A stretch of DNA of 11,535 nt from Rhodothermales bacterium (lineage in GTDB: Bacteria; Bacteroidota; Rhodothermia; Rhodothermales; UBA10348). Below, piece after piece: positions 5,847 to 11,535 of the stretch. A program made the translations under genes and the position numbers. Position 1 is the stretch's first letter. Every line of letters begins with the position of its first letter. The stretch spans positions 1 to 11,535 of the forward strand of contig JABDJZ010000190.1 in the NCBI GenBank assembly GCA_013003255.1, in the 5' to 3' direction. The notes beneath the pieces were generated by a model that was not told where the DNA came from, ran no database searches, and worked only from the letters and a program-made list of their open reading frames with translations.

Positions 5847-8800
5847 TTATTCGGATGCGGTAACCCGCATCATCTCCTCAATTGTGGTTTCGCCCTGCTT
5901 GACGATCTCACGGGCGCAATCCTGCAACGTGAGCATGCCTTCCTTGACGGCCTGCTTCAGGATGGCCTCCTCGTCGATATCCTCGCCGGACTCGGCCACC
6001 ATGTGGCGAATCTCCTGCGAGAAGTAAAGGGTCTCTGAGATGGCTCGACGTCCCTTGTACCCTGCGCCGTGACAGGTCGGGCAGGATGGGTCCTTGGCCG
6101 GCCCCATCAACTCGAGGTTGTCGATATCGTCCGAGTTGAAGCCAAGGCGCTCCATCATCACTTTGTCGCGCTGCTTCTGAGGCTTCTTGCAGGTGGGACA
6201 GAGCTTCCGGATCAGACGCTGGGCGACGATCAGGTTGATGGCGTAGGCCAGCAGGAAGGGCTCCACACCCATCTTGTACAGACGACTCACTGCGCTGGGC
6301 GCATCGTTGGTATGAAGCGTGGAGAAGGTCAGGTGACCGGTGTTGGCCAGCTTGATGGCAAGGTCCGCGGTGGCCTTATCGCGCATCTCACCAACCATCA
6401 CGATGTCCGGATCATGCCGGAGGACGGCCCGGATGGCCTGTTCAAGGCCCAGCTTCTGACCAAGCTTGATCTGGCGGACGCCGTTGATGATGTATTCCAC
6501 CGGGTCCTCAATCGTAAGGACGTTGACTTCCGGCGAAATGACTTGGTAGAGGGCTGCTACCAGCGTGGTTGATTTACCCGAACCGGTTGGACCGGTCAGG
6601 ATCACCATGCCGTGAGGCTGGCTGATGGCGTGTTGCACCTTCTCCATGGCACTTTCCAGCATGCCGAGCTTGGAGAGATCCGTGAGCACCTTCCGGTCAT
6701 CGAGCACACGAATGACCACGCTTTCGGCGCGGAGCTCCTGGTTGGCCGAAGCAATGGGCAGAACGCTGACACGAAAGCGGATCAGGACCTCGTCGATTCG
6801 CCGCTGAATGAACCCGTCCTGCGCAGCCTCGCGCTCGAACCGGTCCACGTTGGTGGAATTGTCCTTGACCACGGCGAGAAACGCCTCGGCGGCCACCTTC
6901 TCGTCGGCGTGCCACTTTCTCAGGCGGCCGTCCACGCGAAAGTGGATTTCAATGTGCCTTCGGGCGTTGGGGTAGACGTGGATATCGGAGGCCCCCTGCC
7001 GAACTGCCTCGATGAGTGAGGCTTCGAACAGGTTGAGAAGGACCGACCGTGACATCTCGGCCTCGAGGGCCGTTTCGTCCACCAGTGTGGATTCGTCCTC
7101 CTGGAAGTCAGTCCCGAAATCGAATGCGTGATCCTCCTCGGCCGACATCCGGTCGAGGTACTCATTCCGTTTCGGGAAAATCTGCGTGACTACCCGCAGC
7201 AGTTCGGACTCCGGTGCATAGCGGAGCTCGAATCGCCCGACCTTGAGCTGGGCCAACAGACGGTGGATCTCCGAGCGTGCCGGATCGTGCGTCACGAACA
7301 TCAGACGGGCTCCCCCCGTCTCTGGATCGATCGCGTACTCGTACGGAAGCAGGTTCAACCGGAGGAGATCCTCTCTCCGCTCCTCGGCAATTGTCTCCAT
7401 GATCAGCATCACGAACTCGTGATCCGGATGCTGGTCATCAATCTCGACGCGGGGGAACGCGTAGACCTTGGCGGCCTTCGCAAATATGCGGTCCCGGTCC
7501 ACGCCCGGAATCGAAGCGAGGACGCGCCAGATGGCCTCCCGCCCGCCTTCCTGGCCGTATTTGGTCAGGCCCTTTTCGACCTGCTCTATGGAGATCGAAC
7601 CCTCCTTGAAGAGGGCCGAAATCACGCGATCCTTGCGGGCGCGTCGGTCCAGCAGTTCGATGTCCTGCTCACCGCCGGGGATCGGTTCAATCTCCGCGAC
7701 TTCGGCAACTGCTACGTCTGCTTCCTCCTCTTCGGCGGCAGCGCCATCCTGCGCCTTGGCCGCAGCGCCTTCGTCTTTCGGCCAGGGTCTGTTCGTGGCG
7801 CGCTCCTCGCGTCCGGACGCGGGGCGGTCCAGGCGCAATTGGGGATCCTCAGAAAGTTCGCCCGCAGGCTCGACCGCAGGCATCGGGCTCCGGGAAGTGC
7901 GTGGCGGTCGGTCCGGGAATACCTCGTCCAGGAACCGGTCCACATCTGCGGTCGGCAGGTACCGGACCTCGGTGGCCAGCGGGAGTTCGGCCGCCGCTGT
8001 GGCGAGGGCCGGACTGATGGGATCATCGCTCGCCAGGACCACGCGGTATTCCAGCGTCTCCTGGTCGATGCCAATCTCGACCGGCAGGGCGCCGGCCAGA
8101 AGGATGCCGTTGATGGCTTCGGCGGGAAGTGTCTCCCGCATGTTGTCGACCAGATTCCGAACCGGGAGATCTTCGCTGTACTCCAGCTCGACGTAGTCAC
8201 CCTGCCGCGCTACCTCGGCCAGCAATTCGCCGCGGTCTACTTCTTCGACGTCCAGCATGGCACGCCAAAGCGGTTCGCCCGGACGGCGGAATCGTGAGGC
8301 TTCGTAAACCTGTGCCACGCGGACTACACCTTGCTGCATCAACGCAAGGATCACCTCGTCGCTGACGACACCCGAGGTGGCCGGGGCGGCACCCTCGGTC
8401 TCGGTCGGAGTCTCTATGGCGCTGTCATCCGGCGTGTCCGATCCGCTATCCGATGCTTCCTCTTCCGCGTGGAAGTCCCGCAGGATGGACTTGCCCAACT
8501 GCGCCGCGTCATCGACCAGGCGATCCTCGGGGTCTTGGGGTCCCTCCTCTTCCTCCAGCATGTCGGAAAGGAGGTCCGCCGCCGCCAGCATGGCATTGCT
8601 GGGTTCGGGGGCTTCCTCAGCAGGAGCATCTCCGCCAAGGGCAAAATCATCGGAGTCCGGAAGAGGCATATGGCCCTGTTCCATGGCCTCCAGCTGAGCC
8701 ATGAACCCTGCTTCGTCAAATCCTTCGGGATCAAACTCGGCATCCGCTGAGGAATAGAAATCATCGGCTCCCGGGAGTTCCTCAACCGCCTCCTCCTGGT

Positions 8801-9260
8801 AGGCAGCAGCGGCGGAGGCATCGAAGTCTCCCTCGTAAAAGTCGTCTTCGTCGTCAAACTCGTCGACGTAATCGACCTCAGGAGCAGCGTCTTCGGCCGG
8901 CGGCATCTCGACGGATGCCTCGGGCTCTACCGGAGCTTCAGGGGCACCGCTCGCCTCCTGCGTCTCCTCAACAAACGTATCAACCAGCTCTCGCAGCGCG
9001 TCCTCGTCCTCGGTCTCGGACCAGTCCTTGAGCTCTTCGTCAACCTCGGGTTCTTCCGCGAGCTGCTGCTCCAGCTCGTCCAGGCTCATCTCTTCCAGGT
9101 CGGCAGCCAGGCTGTCCCAGAGTTCAGCCAGTTCCTCAGGGCTTACCTCCGGACTCGTACTGCTCTCCCCAGCCTCAGCGACATCAACGGAAACGGCGTC
9201 CGGATCCTTGTCCGAACGCGCCTGGCGTTTCCGTTTGAAGTCAAAAAGGCCCAGTCTCAT
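5847..9260 (-). CDS. pilB: PilB/GspE-family assembly ATPase with duplicated N-terminal modules
   Basis: A 1137-residue cytoplasmic hexameric ATPase that would power pilus or pseudopilus assembly through the PilC platform protein; usual relatives are about 500-600 residues. The catalytic core (about 735-1137) has Walker A GPTGSGKST (890-898, Lys896), the Asp-box region TIEDPVEY (916-923), Walker B with DPDIVMVGEMRD (950-961), the His box HLTFSTLHTND (976-986), and a zinc-type pair CPTC (1021-1024) and CPTC (1060-1063). Before it are two related modules, about 299-450 and 543-700. Both follow the pattern of a leading helix, Q-V, then W-R and VDR, and end near FP[D/K]R. Residues 1-298 are a basic start (KRKRQAR) followed by a very acidic, probably disordered tail; residues 130-146 have 10 Asp/Glu of 17. 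A second acidic, Ala-rich linker lies at about 451-540. It is the last gene of the operon, 44 bases after pilC, with no Shine-Dalgarno sequence. Confidence 0.93.
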   Translation of the reverse strand: MRLGLFDFKRKRQARSDKDPDAVSVDVAEAGESSTSPEVSPEELAELWDSLAADLEEMSLDELEQQLAEEPEVDEELKDWSETEDEDALRELVDTFVEETQEASGAPEAPVEPEASVEMPPAEDAAPEVDYVDEFDDEDDFYEGDFDASAAAAYQEEAVEELPGADDFYSSADAEFDPEGFDEAGFMAQLEAMEQGHMPLPDSDDFALGGDAPAEEAPEPSNAMLAAADLLSDMLEEEEGPQDPEDRLVDDAAQLGKSILRDFHAEEEASDSGSDTPDDSAIETPTETEGAAPATSGVVSDEVILALMQQGVVRVAQVYEASRFRRPGEPLWRAMLDVEEVDRGELLAEVARQGDYVELEYSEDLPVRNLVDNMRETLPAEAINGILLAGALPVEIGIDQETLEYRVVLASDDPISPALATAAAELPLATEVRYLPTADVDRFLDEVFPDRPPRTSRSPMPAVEPAGELSEDPQLRLDRPASGREERATNRPWPKDEGAAAKAQDGAAAEEEEADVAVAEVAEIEPIPGGEQDIELLDRRARKDRVISALFKEGSISIEQVEKGLTKYGQEGGREAIWRVLASIPGVDRDRIFAKAAKVYAFPRVEIDDQHPDHEFVMLIMETIAEERREDLLRLNLLPYEYAIDPETGGARLMFVTHDPARSEIHRLLAQLKVGRFELRYAPESELLRVVTQIFPKRNEYLDRMSAEEDHAFDFGTDFQEDESTLVDETALEAEMSRSVLLNLFEASLIEAVRQGASDIHVYPNARRHIEIHFRVDGRLRKWHADEKVAAEAFLAVVKDNSTNVDRFEREAAQDGFIQRRIDEVLIRFRVSVLPIASANQELRAESVVIRVLDDRKVLTDLSKLGMLESAMEKVQHAISQPHGMVILTGPTGSGKSTTLVAALYQVISPEVNVLTIEDPVEYIINGVRQIKLGQKLGLEQAIRAVLRHDPDIVMVGEMRDKATADLAIKLANTGHLTFSTLHTNDAPSAVSRLYKMGVEPFLLAYAINLIVAQRLIRKLCPTCKKPQKQRDKVMMERLGFNSDDIDNLELMGPAKDPSCPTCHGAGYKGRRAISETLYFSQEIRHMVAESGEDIDEEAILKQAVKEGMLTLQDCAREIVKQGETTIEEMMRVTASE
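5854..5871. other. Hairpin at the convergent gene ends
   Basis: GATGCGG (5854-5860) and CCGCATC (5865-5871) make a perfect 7-bp stem with a TAAC loop. It lies just past the oxidoreductase stop and inside the last codons of the pilB-like gene. Neither side has a T-tract, so at best it is a weak, shared 3' end signal. Another 6-bp hairpin (GTCCCG 5818-5823 with CGGGAC 5832-5837) sits in the last codons of the oxidoreductase. Confidence 0.3.
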
Positions 9261-9304
9261 CTCAGCGTGATATCAGGACGTTCGCTGGTGGGTAAAACCG
9301 ATCT

Positions 9305-10654
9305 CTACATGAAGTCCGTCGAAGACGGCTGGATCATGGCGATCTCGGAGGAGATGAGCGTCAGAATCATGATTGCAAGCGTGATGAAGACAGCAACAAC
9401 GGTCTGAATCATCTCCACTGTGGAGCGGAGTTTCATCGTGGTCTCGTTCTCGTAGTAGTCAGCCATCTGCCGGGCGGCGTTCCGGACGTTACCCGTCTCG
9501 GCTCCGCTTCGGAATCTTGCTAGTGCCATTGGGGTGAAGACCCCGCTGGCTTCCATGGCCCTGACCAGTTCCGCACCCTGAGCGACCATCATGGGAACCG
9601 TAATCGTCTTGATTCGATGCTCCATGTAGGAATTGCCACAAGCCTCAGATGCAACCTTGATGACGGAAATGTTGTCGCCAGATCCTGAGTAGAGGACGGC
9701 GAAGACCCTGCAGAAGATTTCGATGTTGAGCTTGTGCAGCAGACTTCCGATCACTGGGATGCGAATGAGATATTGGTCGATGAGGAACTGCCCCCTTTGG
9801 GAGCGCACAAAGACCACCGTGGCAACTACTATGCCGAGCAGGATGAGACCGCACCAGACGTAGTTCCTGTCGAGCCATCGCGAGAAGTCCAGCGTAGCCT
9901 GGGTCATCGGAGGCAGCTCAATGTTGAAGCCTTCAAACAGCCCCGCAGTCTCCGGGAAGATCCACCAGATGTACCATATGAAGACGGCCGTCAGGACGGC
10001 AATGGTCAGCGCTGGCGTGGTCATGGCGCTCTTGACGCTCTTTCGAAACTCGTCCTGCCTCTCGAGGAATCGCGCCGTGGCCTCGTAGATTTCGGCCATA
10101 TTACCCGATTTCGAGGCAATCCCGAGCATGTAGGCCGTGAACTTGCCCAGCATGTGCTGGTGCTTCATGAAGGCCTGCTGGGCCTCCATGCCCCCTTTCA
10201 GGTCCGCATTCAGGTCCCGAATCACCTGCTTCAGGCTCCGGGACGAGACGTCGTTTACAAGGAGGTTGAGAACCTCGTCAAACGGGAGCTTTTCCGTGAG
10301 CAGGTTGGCCGACAGCCGAACGAACATGATCATGTCGTTCCGTGGCGGCTTGGTCTGGAAGTCGAAGAGTTTCTTCTCAACCTTGATGACTTCCACGCCC
10401 AGGTTGCGCAGGGCGGCGGAAATTTCCTCCGCCGAGAAGGCCTTCTGCTCCCCTGACACCAACTTCCCGTTGGGGTGCTTGACCTTGTAGAGGAACGCCC
10501 TCCGCGGCAGGACGTCCTGCGTCCGGAAGCCGTGCTTCTCTGCCAGCGTCTGGACCTTCTTTTTGGCCAGTCTGGGGTTCTTGGCAAAGACGGTCCCCTG
10601 AACAGGCTGACCGACCTTGCTGACGCCGCTGAATCTGAACTCCTTAACTGCCAT
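9305..10654 (-). CDS. pilC: PilC/GspF-family inner-membrane platform protein
   Basis: A 449-residue polytopic inner-membrane protein on which pilins are assembled, interacting with PilB from the cytoplasm. Two T2SSF-type helical domains are visible at about 108-230 and 310-432, each with the family's SG-N motif (SKSGNMAEIYE at 181-191; GAETGNVRNAA at 384-394). Predicted membrane segments lie at about 213-233, 264-283 and 413-440, the usual three. The N-terminus is odd: residues 6-52 (FRFSGVSKVGQPVQG...) and 54-95 (FLYKVKHPNGKLVSGEQ...) look like two copies of the small beta-rich segment that normally begins PilC once. That explains most of the excess over the usual length of about 400. The ATG follows the pilin stop after only 3 bases (TAG-ACC-ATG), implying coupled translation; pilB follows after 44 bases. 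Confidence 0.94.
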   Translation of the reverse strand: MAVKEFRFSGVSKVGQPVQGTVFAKNPRLAKKKVQTLAEKHGFRTQDVLPRRAFLYKVKHPNGKLVSGEQKAFSAEEISAALRNLGVEVIKVEKKLFDFQTKPPRNDMIMFVRLSANLLTEKLPFDEVLNLLVNDVSSRSLKQVIRDLNADLKGGMEAQQAFMKHQHMLGKFTAYMLGIASKSGNMAEIYEATARFLERQDEFRKSVKSAMTTPALTIAVLTAVFIWYIWWIFPETAGLFEGFNIELPPMTQATLDFSRWLDRNYVWCGLILLGIVVATVVFVRSQRGQFLIDQYLIRIPVIGSLLHKLNIEIFCRVFAVLYSGSGDNISVIKVASEACGNSYMEHRIKTITVPMMVAQGAELVRAMEASGVFTPMALARFRSGAETGNVRNAARQMADYYENETTMKLRSTVEMIQTVVAVFITLAIMILTLISSEIAMIQPSSTDFM

Positions 10655-10657
10655 GGT

Positions 10658-11068
10658 CTAGTCCAGAGTCAGGGTACCGTCGAAGCGGATGACCGTTGAG
10701 TCAACGCTGTACCCGGAGATGTAGGTGCGGACGCCGATGTTCGGGTCGCGCTTCGACACGCCCGTTATCTGAACCGTACTGGTAGTGGCTGCCGTGATGT
10801 CCCAGTTGGCCAGTTCAGTCTCGGTGTCCATGGCCAGAGTGGCCAGGCCGTTGGTACCGAGGCGTGTGTATTCTGCGTTTCCACCATCGAATGGGTCCAT
10901 CTTGGTCTTCCAGAAGACCGCGTTGGAGGCGATGGCCAGGTTCCGGGCGATGATGCCGTCTGCTTCGCTCTTACCGAATGCGTCGGTTGCGGCCTGTATG
11001 CCGGCAATTACGGCGACGGCCACCACGATGAGGCCGAAAACGAGTAGGAGAAGTTGCTGCTGACCCAT
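10658..11068 (-). CDS. Pilin-like protein with a noncanonical N-terminus (MGQQQ type)
   Basis: A 136-residue protein with one N-terminal hydrophobic helix (residues 6-24, LLLLVFGLIVVAVAVIAGI) directly after MGQQQ, then a soluble, Thr/Asp-rich domain with probable beta strands towards the end. This is the layout of a type IV pilin or pseudopilin, but the prepilin signature is absent: there is no positively charged leader, no G-F-T-L-I-E cleavage site and no glutamate at position 5 of a mature chain. The only glycine available is Gly2. The motif IASNAVFWKTKMDPFDGG (46-63) has a counterpart in the neighbouring gene at 11222. It sits 3 bases upstream of pilC in the same operon, which supports a role as a structural subunit. 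No Shine-Dalgarno sequence precedes the ATG. The pilin call depends on context plus architecture; I cannot assign a named family. Confidence 0.75.
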   Translation of the reverse strand: MGQQQLLLLVFGLIVVAVAVIAGIQAATDAFGKSEADGIIARNLAIASNAVFWKTKMDPFDGGNAEYTRLGTNGLATLAMDTETELANWDITAATTSTVQITGVSKRDPNIGVRTYISGYSVDSTVIRFDGTLTLD

Positions 11069-11121
11069 AGCGGAGGTCGTTGGCTGTGGTTGGCAAAGGG
11101 GGTTCCAAGGGGGTATCGCCC

Positions 11122-11148
11122 ATTATCCCTCTCTCTAAAGGGTCTAAA
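11122..11148 (-). promoter_or_regulatory. Candidate internal promoter for the second pilin gene
   Basis: Reading leftwards, TTTAGA (11148-11143), a 15-base spacer and GATAAT (11127-11122, 5/6 to TATAAT) lie just after the inter-pilin hairpin. Transcription would start near 11115, giving a leader of about 47 bases before the ATG at 11068. The spacer is short and the -35 box is only 4/6. If real, it would let pilC and pilB be expressed independently of the upstream pilin. Confidence 0.25.
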
Positions 11149-11189
11149 TGACAGCGGCGGCATGCCCTTGTGGACATGCCGCCGCGTCA
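11149..11189 (-). other. Strong hairpin between the two pilin genes
   Basis: In leftward RNA this forms a 14-bp stem (11185-11172 with 11167-11154) around an ACAA tetraloop, including one U·G pair. Four more pairs beyond a single bulged base (11189-11186 with 11152-11149) extend it to 18 bp. The U·G pair would be an A-C mismatch in the rightward transcript, so the structure favours leftward RNA. It starts 33 bases past the first pilin's stop. No T-tract follows (TGTCATTTAG would border it), so it is better read as an mRNA-stabilising or partial-termination structure than as a classical terminator. Confidence 0.65.
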
Positions 11190-11221
11190 GAGACTTGACG
11201 TTTTCAGATCAAGTGGCCCGT

Positions 11222-11535
11222 TTAGGAGGCCGGGTTGATCGAAGTCGTAATGTCACTAGGCTCTGTTCCGGTAACCGCAACCACAATGTGGTTGAGAACC
11301 GAAGCGTCCGCGTTGTAGCTGTTGGCGTCGATCGTGAGCGTCGCGCCGGAGGCGGACAGATCAAAGATGCCATTCAGGTTTTCGTACTGATCAGCATCGG
11401 CCTCACCCGCCGTCGACGTGTTGTCGCCGACGTCGTAGCCAATCTGCAGCAGCGTGAGGCCGGTCCAGTTGGTGGCGCTAGCACCGCCGCCGAAGGCAGC
11501 CGGCTTGAGCTTCCAGGCCTGCGCATCGCTGGCAA
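11222..11535 (-). CDS. Pilin-like protein, C-terminal part only (paralogue of the 10658 gene)
   Basis: This gene enters from the right edge; 103 residues and the TAA stop are visible and the start is outside the window. The visible start, ASDAQAWKLKPAAFGGG, lines up with ASNAVFWKTKMDPFDGG of the next gene. It is followed by a Thr/Asp/Asn-rich domain that ends in alternating hydrophobic strands (ATLTIDANSY, LNHIVVAVTG). The shared pattern and operon position suggest a second, diverged pilin subunit, probably the more abundant one because it comes first and is followed by the strong hairpin. Its N-terminal helix cannot be seen, so whether it also opens with MGQQQ is a prediction. Other exported beta-rich proteins could show similar composition; the W-K...GGG match is what favours the pilin call. 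Confidence 0.65.
   Translation of the reverse strand, partial: ASDAQAWKLKPAAFGGGASATNWTGLTLLQIGYDVGDNTSTAGEADADQYENLNGIFDLSASGATLTIDANSYNADASVLNHIVVAVTGTEPSDITTSINPAS

Noticed and set aside
7128..8297. Plus-strand open frame of 389 codons opposite the pilB-like gene
   Set aside because: It lies wholly antisense to a well-supported gene, its translation shows no recognisable motif, and long antisense frames are common in GC-rich coding DNA.
9734..10456. Plus-strand open frame of 240 codons opposite pilC
   Set aside because: It is antisense to a gene with clear T2SSF domains and membrane segments, and its own translation has no domain pattern.

Overview
The window is GC-rich bacterial DNA, densely packed with genes. 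No rRNA, tRNA, CRISPR array or insertion sequence was seen. Three things suggest a high-GC member of the FCB group (Bacteroidota and relatives), with a Rhodothermota-like organism as my best guess: almost no gene has a well-spaced Shine-Dalgarno sequence; the pilin-like proteins open with MGQQQLL, which I associate from memory with uncharacterised FCB-group proteins; and the sugar-nucleotide genes imply a Gram-negative type surface polysaccharide or lipid A. No marker gene settles the taxonomy.

Left part (1-2710). A sugar nucleotidyltransferase on the minus strand runs off the left edge. It diverges from a LOG-family (TIGR00730-like) nucleotide phosphoribohydrolase on the plus strand. Next comes a secreted TPR-repeat protein, closed by the clearest intrinsic terminator in the window (2674-2710).

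Middle part (2772-5844). Three plus-strand genes form a cassette: a left-handed beta-helix N-acyltransferase, a WbpE/DegT-family PLP aminotransferase and a Gfo/Idh/MocA oxidoreductase. The last starts at a TTG that overlaps the preceding stop by 4 bases. Together they fit oxidation, transamination and N-acylation at C3 of a UDP-HexNAc-type sugar. The end product could be a diacetamido-uronic acid for O-antigen (WbpB/WbpE/WbpD logic) or a 3-amino sugar for lipid A (GnnA/GnnB plus an LpxA-like enzyme). The uronate-forming dehydrogenase, any epimerase and any glycosyltransferase are not in the window.

Right part (5847-11535). A minus-strand operon, read right to left, encodes a pilin-like protein (cut by the right edge), a second pilin-like protein, a PilC/GspF inner-membrane platform protein and a PilB/GspE assembly ATPase. 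It is a type IV pilus or type II secretion-like machine with unusual parts. The pilins lack the usual GFTLIE cleavage motif. The ATPase is about twice normal length, with a long acidic N-terminus and two tandem copies of its N-terminal module. PilC also has its N-terminal segment twice. A strong hairpin between the two pilin genes may set their relative expression. This operon is the best candidate for a little-described system here. It converges on the sugar cassette with only 2 bases between the stop codons.
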